A stretch of 64,000 nucleotides of DNA from Saxidomus purpurata (lineage: Eukaryota; Mollusca; Bivalvia; Venerida; Veneridae). Below the pieces are notes generated by a model. The model was given only the letters and a program-made list of their open reading frames with translations. It did not search any database and was not told where the DNA came from. The stretch is from positions 9,548,822 to 9,612,821 of the forward strand of contig JAFMSR010000016.1 of assembly GCA_022818135.1 (NCBI GenBank). Reading direction: 5' to 3'. Within the stretch, counting starts at the first letter, position 1, and each line of letters opens with the position of its first letter. The translations under genes were made by a program, and so were the position numbers. This document shows, piece after piece, positions 36,132 to 48,659 of the stretch.

Positions 36132-36335
36132 TCTGTCCTCGTCCAGTAAGCGGAAATCATTCAGGTGTAAAAAACGAATCACTGAAGACGGGTAATTATA
36201 CATACGGTGCCATCATCGAATATGTATGCGAAACTGGATATGAATTCGAGAATACCCTCAGTTCAGATCTGACAGTAAACAGTACATGCAAAGCAGACAA
36301 GACATGGAGCGTAACTCCAAATTGCACTATCAAAG
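36132..36335 (+). CDS. exon: sushi/CCP domain 1
   Basis: The 204-bp exon is flanked by ACTATTTCAG and GTAAG, phase 1-1. Four cysteines and the conserved Trp occur in sushi order: CPRPVSGNHS, YVCETGYEF, NSTC and W...PNC. The TGNYTYG motif corresponds to the 'G..v.Y.C..GY' part of the fold. Glycosylation sites NHS, NES, NYT and NST are present. It is nearly identical to sushi 2, and the match extends into the upstream intron, showing recent duplication. Confidence 0.92.
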
Positions 36336-37003
36336 GTAAGAGAATGTAATAGGTACGCTTGAAAAGTAACAAGTTTTGGTTTTATAGGAAAGGTATTATA
36401 CGCGATATCCCCATATATTAATTTTGCTATAAGCTTAACCCTCTATCCCCTAAACCTATAGTTTAAGTCCTCTTTAACCAATAATTGTATGTACATTTGC
36501 ACACCAATTCTTAATCCGTGTTTGAAGTTTTAAACTGTAGTTTAAAGTCGGTTAAACTCATCCATTAAGAGACAAGGAATACATCAAATTAGCTGAAATA
36601 ATTGTTAAAAATGTCACATGACCCGTTGAAACGATGATTTAATGATATTGTGCGGTCTTAACGTGCAAAGTACACAATAATTCAGTTTACTCTTAAACAC
36701 ATAGTTTCAAAAGCCGAATGCACAATAAAATCTTAAGCCATGTTTTAGCGATGTTTACAACATATCCGCTTTAAAACCGAAGGTAGCATGACGCCTTGTA
36801 CAGTTTTCCCGAAAGTGTGTCTTTCGAGTGTATTTCGAAATATTACTTATGTTGGAATAATAATAGTAATTATAAAACTGTCCACGAATTGTACACATTC
36901 ATGCAGTGATCATACATGGATGTTTCAAATGGATATTTTGTTGCATGAAAGAAGTGTTCTAAACAATCGTATAAATCTTGTATTTGGTGATGATATATTT
37001 CAG

Positions 37004-37065
37004 TCTGTCTTCATCCAGTGAACGGAAATCATTCAGGTGTAAAAAAACGTAACACTGAAGTTTAA
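37004..37065 (+). pseudogene. truncated sushi exon copy (dead)
   Basis: It keeps the polypyrimidine tract, the CAG acceptor and the first roughly 60 bases of a sushi exon (CLHPVNGNHSGVK). An extra A in the A-run then shifts the frame (GTAAAAAAACG against GTAAAAAACG) and a stop follows. The remaining 140 bp of exon and its donor are deleted; sequence jumps directly into the downstream intron equivalent of sushi 1 ('TTAACCCTTAAACC'). It cannot be spliced as a normal module. Confidence 0.85.
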
Positions 37066-37692
37066 CCCTTAAACCTTAGTTGAAGACCTCTTAAACCGGT
37101 AATCACATGTGCCTTTGCACACCAATTCTTAAGCCGTGTTTGAAATTTTAAATTGTAGTTTAAAGTCGGTTAAACTCTTACTTTAAGAGACAACGAATAC
37201 GTCAAAATAGCTGAAATAATTGTTAAAAGTGTCACATCACCCGTTGATACGATGATTTTAAGTACATGTAATATACATTTAACCGTTGTTTAAGACGTTG
37301 AATTGCATTATAAACATACAAATTGCACAACAATTCAGTTTATTCTTTAACCCGTAGTTTCAAATTCTAAATACACAATAAAATCTGAAGCATTAATTTA
37401 GCGATGTTTACAACACATCAGCTTTAAAGCCGAAACTAGAATGACGTCCAATACTGATTATCGAAACTTAGTCTGCCGAGTGCATTTCGTAATGTAACGG
37501 ATGTCCAAATGATAATAGAAATGGAAAAAACTTTCCCCATAATTGTGCCAAGCGTACAGAGGAGGACGTTAATTACATTGTCCACCTTCATGCAGTAATT
37601 ATACATGAATGTTTCAAATGGATATTTTATTGCATAATAGAAGTGTACTAAACAATCCTATAAATCTTATGTTTGTCCATGAAATATTTTAG

Positions 37693-37896
37693 TTTGTCCT
37701 TGTCCAGTGAGCGGAAATCATTCAAGTATAAAAAACGAATCACTGAAGACGGGTAATTATACATACGGTGACATCATCGAATATGTATGCGAAACTGGAT
37801 ATGAATTCGAGAATACTCTTAGTTCAGACATGACAGTAAACAGTACATGCAAAGCAGACAAGACATGGAGCGTAACTCCAAATTGCACTATCAAAG
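37693..37896 (+). CDS. exon: sushi/CCP domain 2
   Basis: The 204-bp exon is flanked by ATATTTTAG and GTAAG, phase 1-1. It differs from sushi 1 by only a handful of substitutions (for example SIKN for GVKN and SSDMTV for SSDLTV). All four cysteines, the GYEF motif and Trp are kept. The acceptor is TAG where its paralogues use CAG. Confidence 0.92.
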
Positions 37897-38378
37897 GTAA
37901 GAGAATGCAAAACGTACGCTTGAAAAGTAACAAGTCTTGGGTTTCATGGAAAGGTATGACAAGCGATATCTTTATATATATTTTTAAGCTATAAGCTTAA
38001 CTCTTTATCCCTTAAACCTATAATTTAAGTCCTCTTTAACCAATAATTGCATGTGCCTTTGCACACCAATTCCTAATCCGTGTATGGCGTTGTTTACAAA
38101 GCATCCGCTTTAAACCAGTTTTAGCATGACGTCCTGTACAGTTTTTCCGAAACTTTGTCTGCCGAATGTATTTCCAAATGTAGCATATGTCGGAATGATA
38201 ATAGTGTTTATAAAACTGTCCTCGAAAATTTTGCCAAGCGTACAAGGGAGGAATTTATTGATATTGTCAACATTCATGCAGTGACAATACATGGATGTTT
38301 CGAATGGATATTTTGTTGCATGAAAGAAGTGTACTAAACAATCCTATAAATATTTTGTTCGACGATGAAATATTTCAG

Positions 38379-38582
38379 TTTGTCCTCGGCCAGTAAGCGG
38401 AAATCATTCAAGTGTAAAAAACGTATCACTGAAGACGGGTAATTATACATACGGTGACATTGTCCAATACGTATGCCAAACTGGATATGAATTCAAGAAT
38501 ACGCTTAGCTTAGGTCTGGCAGTAAACAGTACATGCAATGCAGACAGGAAATGGAGCATAACACCAAATTGCACTATCAAAG
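38379..38582 (+). CDS. exon: sushi/CCP domain 3
   Basis: The 204-bp exon is flanked by ATTTCAG and GTAAG, phase 1-1. It belongs to the same family as sushi 1 and 2 but is more diverged (IVQYVCQTGYEFKN, LGLAVNSTCNADRKWS). The cysteines and Trp are intact. It starts 686 bp after sushi 2; sushi 2 starts 689 bp after the dead copy, so the duplicated unit is close to 0.69 kb. Confidence 0.92.
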
Positions 38583-38836
38583 GTAAGAGAATGCAATCAG
38601 TACGCTTGAAAAGTAACAAGCCTTGGTTTTCATGGAAAGGTATGACAAGCGAAATGCATATTAATTCTTTAAAGCTTAAACGAATGAATCAGAATAGCTG
38701 AAACCATAATGTCACATGACCCGTTGAAACGATGATTGTAGGTAAATATATTATACTTTTAACCTTTGTGCCGCTAGATGCATGTACAATAAATGGTTAA
38801 TATTCATGGATTTGCTTATAATTTTACACATGTTAA

Positions 38837-39361
38837 ACCCATTCATACCCACAAAGCATTTTATCATCATGAATAATAATCTCAAACTGATTGCCGGACA
38901 TTCCACTGTCACTGTGCTTTTGGTTGTTTAGTTTGTATCATGCTTTCATTGACAATCACTGTCTGCTATTTGTGATTTAAAATGTCAGAGCTTGGTCAAG
39001 ATGTATGTAAAATGGTGAATAATTGCTGGCGGGAATTTTCTTTGCGACCTTTTGCAAACCAGATTGATCCAGTGTGCTATGGTACCAAATATCTACCCTC
39101 ACAGGATACAGCCTTCATCGTGGTCGAGTGATTAAGGTCCAAGATATGAACTTTGACTGAATGAGGGGCTACTCGGTTAAAAATGTTATGGCTCATTTCC
39201 AAACACATTTTTGTATGCCCTTTAAAGATAACTTTTTTTAAATGTCCTGATAAAGTATATGTCAGACTTAGACTGATACATACAACCGTGTCCGAGGCAA
39301 ATCTCTTAAAATCTTGGTTCGTCAAAATTGTTACCATGGACACATTTCATTCTCTGTATGG
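38837..39361 (+). mobile_element. dispersed repeat B, copy 2
   Basis: About 520 bp match 28424-28941. The tRNA-like TGGTCGAGTGATTAAGG at 39121 is slightly better preserved. A SINE copy follows at 39371. Confidence 0.75.
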
Positions 39362-39370
39362 TTGTAAAAA

Positions 39371-39622
39371 CTAGTGGTTTAGGCATCCGCCTTGGGAGCG
39401 GGGGGTCGAAGGTTCGAATCCCAGCAGTGGTCCGTTCTGATATGGCCGTTTCGTGAGCCGCAAGCTAGTTAAATAATGGTTACCTTATGCCTACCTGCCT
39501 GGGGCCTGGTATTAAAAGGATAGGATTCGGTACATGTGCTAAAATAAGGTGTCTCATAAGTCAGAAATGGCTGGCCCTTTAAATAGGGGTGACACTATAA
39601 GAAACAAACACTTTACTTTTAC
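39371..39622 (+). mobile_element. tRNA-derived SINE, copy 2, with intact B box
   Basis: The A-box region is TAGTGGTTTAGGCATCCGCC. GGTTCGAATCC at 39411-39421 is a perfect polymerase III B box. The body matches 27829-28085. The ends are inferred from where the two copies stop matching. Confidence 0.8.
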
Positions 39623-41743
39623 TTTTTATAGTCCACTGTTATTCTGCTATTATGTCTAATATATCCTTTCGAGTGCTGTAACGTACATCATTTGTACTTA
39701 TGCGTATACGTTGGTTAAGACTTGTTTGGCTTTCTATAGACTCAACAGTTATGGTAGTTAACGGATATTTGCTTTATCTACACGAATTTAAAGGCTATGA
39801 GGAAATGCGAAGCTTAAATCGGTGAAAACCGGAAGCAGGCTATTTTGTCTAGGGAATGTGCGGACCTACATTATGTGTTTGATTGCATATTGGCTGGAAC
39901 TAAGTGGATGCATACGGGAAAGATTCTTTTGAAATAATCGCTAAATCATAGATGACACATGAAATAATTATGAAGAGAAAAATCTGGATATAATTTATGA
40001 TTAAATTATTTGGTATTTGAAAATACTGACATATTTGGCAGAAACCTTATAATGTAAGTCTTTGGAAATATATTTAGGCTACTTATACCGAAATATAGCA
40101 CAGAGAACGATGCTTCTGTATGTCCCCACGTCCGTTTTAGAATTTGTTTTGTATTCAAAATACCTAATTTGGTAACTGTTACAATGTATGGAGGTCTGGA
40201 AGGAAAGAAGGCAGCTTTTCTAGTTATTATACGAAAACTAAGTTTCAAAATGTACCCCTCAGTCAGATTTAGGGGAGTATGACTGTTTATTTTGTTGTGC
40301 ACATATGACTACTGAGTGAAGAGATGTCAGCGCAAATCTGAATTTATTACTAGGTGAATTTTAAGTCTATAGTGCATGTATGGTTACAACAATTCAATAG
40401 ACTGGACAAGTAGTGGAAAATATGCGGGAAAAAATGTGCAAGTCTAGGACTGATAATGTGTTGTCATTAGAAGCGTGAAATGTGGTATATAATTCATAAA
40501 TAATAATTTACAACGTATAGTCCCCAGTTGTTTGTGCTCGGATTTTAGTACTTTGATTTTATTGATGAAATTGTGTTATCTAGCTGAATTTCAAAATAAC
40601 CAGACGGGTAAATGTCACATATATTGCTTCTGCTTAAGTAAATTATTTTCGTTACCTTATGATTTTAGAGCTGTAAACATACCAAACAAGTAAACTGTTG
40701 TAAATAAAATGTGTTATATAGATCAAGTCGCCATAAAATTGCGTGAAAACATTGTTTATATTGTAGGGTTAACGCACGTTTTTTCGTGTTATAGGAATTG
40801 AATAATCCCGAGGGATGGTTGGTGCCCATGTCCAGAGGGTTTCTGCGGGTGTTATAGCACGTTAACGCTATTCTAGGATAAATAGCATAAACACTTTTTA
40901 AAAACATAAAAATGAAACGCACTTACTGGTACGGCGTTCAATAATGCGCGGGACAACGTCCGTGTTGTTTATGTTAAATCTAAGACGTCATCAAGGGGTT
41001 TTAGCCCGGCACTGTTGACGCCGTACATTATGTAACACTTGGGAGACAGGTCCATCTTTTACAGAGATTACCTCCCTTTGATTACAAAAAAGACTAAAAC
41101 CCAATATTTGAGAAAATATGTTCAGTTTTTGTAGCTAATTTGTTTTGTTTTTTTCATTACATTACAGACAGAATTTGTTAAATATGCATCATTTCTTTTC
41201 GCTTTTGCAAAATTCTGTCTCAGAAATACGAATACTACTCTAAAATGTTATAAAGAAACGCAATTTTGGCCTCAGATGGATGCATCGCGTCAGTTATCGT
41301 CTGAAATAGACTTTTATGCCTTGCCGTAACAATTCATATGTTAATGGAAATGTGCAGTTGAGAAGCATTCTGTTCTTTACATTTCATGGTCCATGTACTA
41401 GAAATTCAAATATTATCGAACAAGCCAGTTTATGCAGAATGTGTCTGTACAACCTTTATTCTATTGTTCTTCGCATCATAGATCTACGTACATAAAATCA
41501 TAACATTGTCCGAAACTATGTCTGCCAAGTGTATTTCAGAATGTAACAGATGTCCGAATGATAATAGTAATGCAAGTGATTTTCCCTCACATTTTCACAG
41601 CGTTCCACGGAATACTGTATTTACATTGTCAACATTCGTACAGTGATCAAAATAGACGTTTCAAAAACCTATTTGGATGCATTAAAGTGTTGTACTAAAC
41701 AATCCTATAAATAATAATTATCATCGGCGATGAAATATTTCAG
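39623..41743. other. intron between sushi 3 and sushi 4
   Basis: No further sushi exon is visible in 39623-41490. Around 40770-41060 there is a more GC-rich patch with inverted words (GGTTAACGCACG against CGTTAACGC), possibly an old element. From about 41500 the sequence matches the upstream flank of the other sushi exons (TTTCCCTCACATTTTC, AAACAATCCTATAAAT). Confidence 0.5.
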
Positions 41744-41953
41744 TGTGTCCTAGTCCAGTGAACGACACTACTACAGTGGTAGAACCGCAATTACCAAAGT
41801 TGAAGGGTAATTATACATACGAGGACACCGTCAAGTATAAATGCATAATTGGCTTTGAATTCAATGCTAGTGATAGTTCAGATGTGACAAGACAGAGTGA
41901 ATGCACAGAAAACGGAAATTGGAGCATAACTCCTCCAACGTGCACTATCAAAG
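41744..41953 (+). CDS. exon: sushi/CCP domain 4
   Basis: The 210-bp exon is flanked by ATATTTCAG and GTGAG, phase 1-1. It contains CPSPVNDTTTVV, KYKCIIGFEFNA, SECTENGNWSITPPTC: four cysteines and Trp in sushi order. It belongs with sushi 5 in a second subfamily, distinct from sushi 1-3 by the two extra residues and the TENGNWSITPP motif. Confidence 0.92.
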
Positions 41954-43209
41954 GTGAGAGAATATAATACGCACGCTTGAAAAGTAACAAGCCTTGGTTT
42001 TCACCGAAAGGAATGAGAAGCGATATGAAAAGTAAAAGTTTAATATCAGACTCTCTTAAACCCATTGTTTTATGTGCAGTTTGCACAAGAATTCTTATAC
42101 CCTGTTTGAAGTCTTAAACCGTATTTTCAAGTCTGTTTAACCTATACTTTAAGACACAACGAATCAAATTAGATATCACCACGGTTTAATGTGTCACATG
42201 AATCGTTGATTCGATTTTCTTATATTATCACTTTATTAGACTTTTAACTGTGGTTTAAGATCCCGGGTTTTATGTGCAAAGTGCAGAATAGTCTAAAGTG
42301 CCGATAGTACTTGTATATCAAAAATTCAAACATGTTTTACATCTGGTAAATATAAGGGGTTAAACATACATGCGGTTCCATATATTCAGGCAATTAACCA
42401 TATGTTCTAAAATATTAATCTGCACGTGAATATTTCTTGTATGTCAATCTGTGTGAAATATGCCTAGGAATAAAAGTCAAAGGGCGAAGCTTTGAACACT
42501 CTGTACAAGTTGTTTTAGATTCTACACATAATACCAAATATTTTTGAACACAGTGTGATTTATGGGAGCAGACAACGCAAACAGGAGTCAAGTTTGAGTT
42601 ATGGTTATTGCTAACGGCATATCCACCTACAAGCATTGATTTTCAGGTTACCTTCCTTCGCTTACAGACCTTGTTGGATTTGTGATTTGACCGCGTGCAC
42701 ATATTTTTATAGACAAAAATGAGACATATAGTGCTCACACTCACTTATATTGACATATTAATAGAAAGCTACAAATCGACCTGTCGTAGGGAGTAAAAAC
42801 GAAACAAAGAGAAGTCCGTGCGCAAGTTTTTATACAAGGTGACTCCTGCGCGTAACCACTGTAAGTGGACCAACGATAATCCTGCTTTCATGTTTAAACC
42901 TCTGTTTCTTTGTCGGTGTTTACAACACATGCGCTTTAAAACCGAAAGTAGAATGACATCTTGAACAGTTTGTCCGAAACTATGTCTGCCGAGTGTATTT
43001 CAAAATGTAAGTGATATCCGAATAATAATACTAATGGAAGTAATTTCCCTTCACATTTTTCCCAGCGTTCCACGGAATACTGTATTTAAATTGTCCACAT
43101 TTGTACAGTGATCATACATGAACGTTTCAAATACATATTTTGATGCATGAAAGTATTGTACTAAACAATCCTATTAATCATAATTATTATCGGCGATGAA
43201 ATATTTCAG

Positions 43210-43416
43210 TGTGTCCTAGTCCAGTGAACGACACTACTACAGTGGTGAAACCGAAAGTAAAAAAGTCGGATAATTATACATACAAGGACATCGTCGAGTA
43301 TAAATGCATAACTGGCTTTGAATTCAATGCGGGTAATAGTTCAGACTTGACAAGAGAGAGTGAATGCACAGAAAACGGAAATTGGAGCATAACTCCTCCC
43401 ACGTGCACTATCAAAG
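43210..43416 (+). CDS. exon: sushi/CCP domain 5
   Basis: The 207-bp exon is flanked by ATATTTCAG and GTAAG, phase 1-1. It is very close to sushi 4 (EYKCITGFEFNAGNSSDLT), with a three-base shorter loop. Roughly 300 bp of upstream intron also match sushi 4's flank, so both exon and intron were copied. Confidence 0.92.
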
Positions 43417-43874
43417 GTAAGAGAATACAATATGCACGCTTGAAAAGTATCAAGCCTGAGTTTCACGGAAAGGTATGACAAGCGATATGCACAGTAATTC
43501 TTTAAACTATAGTTTAAGACCTCTTAAACCTATAGTTTAAGGGGGATCACTGCTGAAATTCAAAATAACAAGAAATCGTATTGACCACTGTAAGTGGACC
43601 AGCGATAATCCTGCTTTCATGTTTAAACCTCTGTTTCTTTGACGGTGTTTACAACAAATGCGCTTTCAAACCGAAAGTAGAATGACATCTTGCACAGTTT
43701 GTCCGAAACTATGTCTGCCGAGTGTATTTCAAAATGTAAGCACGGAATACTGTATTTAAATTGTCCACATTCGTACGGTGATCATACATGGACGTTTTCA
43801 GTACATATTTTGATGGATGAACGTATTGTACTAAACAATCCTATTAATCATAAGTATTTTTGGTGATGAACTTG

Positions 43875-43926
43875 AAATGCATAAACAACAAAACATGGAG
43901 CATAACTCCAACGTGCACTATCAAAG
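43875..43926 (+). pseudogene. 3' remnant of a third subfamily-2 sushi exon
   Basis: Only the last 45-50 bases survive: TGGAGCATAACTCCAACGTG followed by CACTATCAAAG. The donor is changed to GTTAGA and the acceptor with the 5' three-quarters of the exon is missing. The upstream 43580-43860 still matches the intron flank at 42870-43200. The duplicate was evidently hit by a deletion. Confidence 0.8.
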
Positions 43927-45343
43927 GTTAGAGAAAACAATATGCACGCTTGAAAAGTAACAAGCCTTGGTTATTACGGAAATGTAAGACAAACGATATG
44001 CACAGTTATTCTTTAAACTATAGGTTTAAGACCTCTTAAACCCATTGTTTTATGCGCCGTTTGCAGAGCAATTCTTTATTCGTGTTTGAAGTTTTAAGCC
44101 GTAGTTTAAAGGATGTTTAACCCACAATTTAAGAGACCACGAATCAACTTAGTTTGAAGTGCCACATGACTCCTTTCGACGACGATTTTACATATAACTA
44201 TATAAGACTTTAAACCGTGATTTAAGACATTAATCCGGGGTTTTACGTGCAAAATGCACACTAATTTCAAGTGCCGATTGCGCAATAAAATTTTCAGCCG
44301 TGGTTTAAGTCTGTAAGACATATAGGTTAACCATGTATCCGCGGTTCCATATATTTCTTCAATTAATGTTCCATTATGTTCAGAAAATATCAAACTCCTT
44401 GAATAGTACTTGTATATCAAAAACAAACACTACATAGAAATAGAAGGGAGGTAAAATAAACACTTTTTTCAGTCTAAACATCGTCGTTATCTTTGTGCAC
44501 GTATATTGTTGTATAAAAATCTGTGTGGAGTATACCCAGGAATAAAAGACAAAGGTCGAAGCTTTGAGCATTCTGTACAAGCTGTTTTAAATTCTACGCA
44601 TAACGCCCGCTATCCTTGTACACAGCGTGATTTATTTCATATGGGAGGAGATAACCTAGAAAGGAGTCTAGTTTGAGTTATGGTTAATGGTAACTGCTCC
44701 CACAATGATTGATATCAGGTTACCCTCGTTCGCTTACGGACCTATGTTAGATTTTTTATTTGACCACTTGCAAATGTTTTTTAGACAACAAGTAGAAATA
44801 CAGTTGCTCAAGCTCAGTTATATTGACGTCCCAATAGAAAGCTTAAGATCGACCTGTCGTACGCAAAATAAATGTCGATGTGCAAATTTTCAGATAAGGT
44901 GACCCCTGCACTTAACCCCTGTAATTGGACAATCGATAATCCTCTTTCATGTTTAGACCTCTGTCTGCCGAGTGTATTTCAGAATGAACCAGATGTCCAA
45001 ATGATAATAGTAATGGTAGTTATTCAAAAACAAACATAACATAGAAAAATTAGTGAGGTAAGATTTGCACTTATTTCAGGCTAAACAGAGTCGTTATCTT
45101 TTTCCAGGCTGGTCACATTGACCGATCGGGCTTCTCGAAGTCGTTTAGTAGTTGTGTGATTACTGTCATAGAGAATGTCATAAACAAACGAATCACATAT
45201 TGTTGAAGAGTTCAATGTCGTTTTTTGTACTAGTTTTCATCTAAACATTGTCTTTAAAGTGCAAGACGGTATGGAAGAAAAAGTTTAAATCATGAGACAT
45301 TTGGTTCAGATAGAAACATCATTGATGTAACATCATAGAAATA

Positions 45344-45421
45344 TCCGTCACCTCTGGTAACTGTTTTGCGGAAACTCGGCAGAGCCTCGTTTCCGCCAAA
45401 ACAGTTACCCTCTGTGACGGA
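45344..45421. repeat. 78-bp near-palindrome
   Basis: The left arm, TCCGTCAC...GGTAACTGTTTTGCGG, and the right arm, CCGCCAAAACAGTTACC...GTGACGGA, pair over about 36 bp. There is one 4-base mismatch block and one deleted G, around a GGCAGAGCC centre. It is intronic and GC-richer than its surroundings. It may be the collapsed core of a foldback MITE. Confidence 0.8.
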
Positions 45422-46447
45422 TTTTTCGATCTTTACCTCGTGCTCATGAGAAAAACTATTCTAATTTGGCTGAAACTTTGAAATGCCAAAAAGCTATTGC
45501 ATCCAGGCTATCATTGAGCCAAAGGTCAGCCGAAATTTTCATAATTTATTTGATTTTCTGTTTGCTATATTTTGTTAGTACTAAAATAAAAGGTATTTCT
45601 TATACGATGTCATTGACTGTTTTAATTGACTATTTAGCTTTAATTCAGTAGTTTTAATAATTGACTAGATCTTTTTATTAAAAATTATGTAAAAGATGTG
45701 ACATGAAACATTTTTTCTGTCCTGATATATGTCAGTACAGGTATGTTGACGAAGTGTTTGCACAAACTTACTTTGACTTTTTTAGTTTTTAAAAACTATT
45801 AGATTGATAAAAAATACACTTAACTCTCAGTATATGAACTCGCATACCTATGACTTTCCGTTAAAAATGATGAAACTGTAGAGTCCTGCAAATTTTATTT
45901 CTTTAAATATGTACTGATAATGGGAACTTGAGCTCTGTACATGTATGTCACCTACATGTAGTATAAAAGGTAAGTTCCACTGTAAGTCTTTGAAAAGTGT
46001 TCTTTCCACGTTATTCGAATATCTGACGCATGGTTCTTTTGTTAAGTGGTAACGTGCACATTTTAGATTTTTTAAGGAAACGTTAATGATGTTCCCTTCC
46101 TAAAGCAGAAACGTTCCCATTAAGCTGTGCCTGCTACTAAATTAAGTACAGGGTAGAGTAACGGGTAAAGTTTGCTCACAACTAGTATGCTCGAGACAAT
46201 AAAATAACTGAAACCAATTATAATAATAACATTTCTTTTTTTTAAATACAAGTAGTTTGATCAATAAAATTCGAAAATTTCAGGTAATTATTATCAAATT
46301 GAAACAGAAGCTTTCTGAGTGTAATGGTAATTAGAATATCAGCATGTTCATTTACTAAAGATATGTTACAGCAATATTAACGCAACCTTTAATTCTTAAA
46401 ATATGATTATATTTTTTGCTGATCAACTGTATAATGTATTTCAATAG

Positions 46448-46624
46448 ATTGCAATAAGCCAAGTTCTACGCCAAATGGAAATGTTGTACTTACTGATGGA
46501 ATCTCTACATCTTTTAATCATACTGCCAAGTACACGTGTAATCACGGATATCAAACAAAAAACAACACATCAGTAACATGTAGCGCCTTTGGTAACTGGA
46601 GCAGCCCTGCACCTACATGCACAG
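46448..46624 (+). CDS. exon: sushi/CCP domain 6 (diverged)
   Basis: The 177-bp exon is flanked by TTTCAATAG and GTACTG, phase 1-1. It starts DCNKPSSTPNG and continues KYTCNHGYQTKNN, SVTCSAFGNWSSPAPTC, a textbook sushi module. At 59 residues it is about ten shorter than sushi 1-5 and not part of their recent expansion; its introns do not match theirs. Confidence 0.92.
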
Positions 46625-48198
46625 GTACTGAAATTGTTATAAATTATAACACTCTGAACAAAGTCGTGTGTGTAGGCAGTAAGAGTTCCATATCTATTCC
46701 CATTTATTAACTATAGATGCATGTATCTCTAAAATGAAAAAAGCAATTTTAATAGAACTTTGCACAGTGCATTGAATCAGCTTTACCAACAACGTGCATA
46801 CATTTTGATCAATTTCGTTTTTCATTCACTCGTTAAATGTTATGCTATTTGGTGCAATGTACAAATTTATGAATTTCAAAGTAGAAACAACATGGGTGTA
46901 AATCAATCCATTCCAAATGAGCATGTAGTTAGACTTGTGCCTATAATTGTGCTTAAAAAACACTACTTATAGATATAAATTATTTTGATAGATATGAAAT
47001 TCATTTTTTTTTTTGTGAAATTATTTAAACACTTGAAGGGAAATTATAAGGCTAAGTTAGCAACGGTTTTCAAATATAAGTTGGAACAACAAGACGAAAG
47101 AACAATCACAAAAAGGTTCGAATTTTTTTACATTTGTTAACAGTTAAGTAAAATGATTTTATGACTGTCCCCGTAATGTTTAAACAAAGTTCATGACATG
47201 CCATTTTCTGTATTGTCGGCGACATGTGAAGCTGACTTACTACCCTTAAGGATGATAGTCCATCTTTTTTGGATAAGTACTGCCCTAGTCTGTAATGCGA
47301 TATCGATACTTAATATATAAGAATAACGGGCTTCTTAATGAACACACTATTAGGGACAGCAATCTAAATAGTTCACCATTCCAATACTACTTACTTTACA
47401 TATGTATCTTGAATGAAACAGATTGAATCGTTCAGTAATTGATTATACAATTTATGGTTTTAATGCAATATTTACTAGATTCTTGTAGTAATCTGTAATT
47501 AACAATTATGGTACTTAGTTTATTATTTCCTGATGCAGAATATCAGTACACGTAACATTACTTTATATGCGGGGGTATTTGCCTTAAATGCAATAATCTG
47601 CTTGTAATAATGCAATTACGAAAATGTTTGCGACATATTTTAGATATTAATTCGTCAGAACGTAGTGAAAAATCGGTGTAAACTCAAATTCATATCCTTT
47701 TTATGCCAAATGTGTGTGAGTAGTTCAAAACTCATTTATACACTGTTCAATTATTAATGCAATTGAATTTACCTTTGCACGATTATTCAATATTATAAAT
47801 GTTAGTTTTGTATCTTAGCTATTGCTTTATGTATGCAGAATTGAAATCAGAAAATGCAAATACACGCGGTAGCTGATGATTGTATGCGAATGCTTTTCGA
47901 TGTCATGGGTCAAAAGTAGATTTTCGCGAATATTATGAAACTTTCCAATAATACATTTTAAGATGTAGCGCTACTTTTCACTCCAAAATCGGTACCCCCT
48001 TGTCACTTTTACTATAATTTGGACAAATAACATAAAGGCCGGGCAGTTGTGTACAATAATGACCGAATTATTTGTAATATTGAAAATACTGTAAATGTAT
48101 AGCGTTGTTTGATGAAAAAACTTTCATTTTACATACACATATTCAGCAGGGACTGAGCAGTATAAGCTGATAGATATGTTAATTTTACTAAACTGTAG
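46625..48198. other. intron between sushi 6 and cbEGF 1
   Basis: AT-rich, no exon or element recognised. An open frame at 46760-46972 has no support. Confidence 0.45.
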
Positions 48199-48342
48199 AT
48201 ATCGATGAGTGTAGGATGCTAACTGATGATTGTCACAAGTACGCAGCATGCACAAACACTAATGGCTCTTACACCTGCAAGTGCCGTGATGGTTTCAATG
48301 ACACATCCGTCGAAGGAGGAAGAAAAGGAATTAATTGCACAG
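48199..48342 (+). CDS. exon: calcium-binding EGF domain 1
   Basis: The 144-bp exon is flanked by ACTGTAG and GTAGAA, phase 1-1. It begins DIDEC, the calcium-binding EGF signature, and has CTNTNGSYTCKC, which fits the Asp/Asn hydroxylation consensus C-x-[DN]-x4-[FY]-x-C-x-C. Six cysteines, closing with NCT. cbEGF modules usually form rigid calcium-dependent rods with neighbouring modules. Confidence 0.93.
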
Positions 48343-48659
48343 GTAGAACATTCATATAGAATTCAATTTATCCTTTGGTTGAACTACGAAATGAAACCCA
48401 TTAATTGTTTAAATATATCATATTTTATGGTTTGGAACTATTTGAACGTTAGAAGTAATTGGAAATTTTAGTCAAGAGTCTTTGATTTTTATTTTTGCCC
48501 AATAAGAATTTCAGCTTCACGATATATGCTCTTTGTTAATTTGTATTAGATATATAAAAAAATTTGTTTCAAGATAGACTATTTATTGCAAAAATGTTTG
48601 AAAAACACTCACTTATATAATTTGATACTTATTATAATTGTGCTAACAACTTTCTACCA

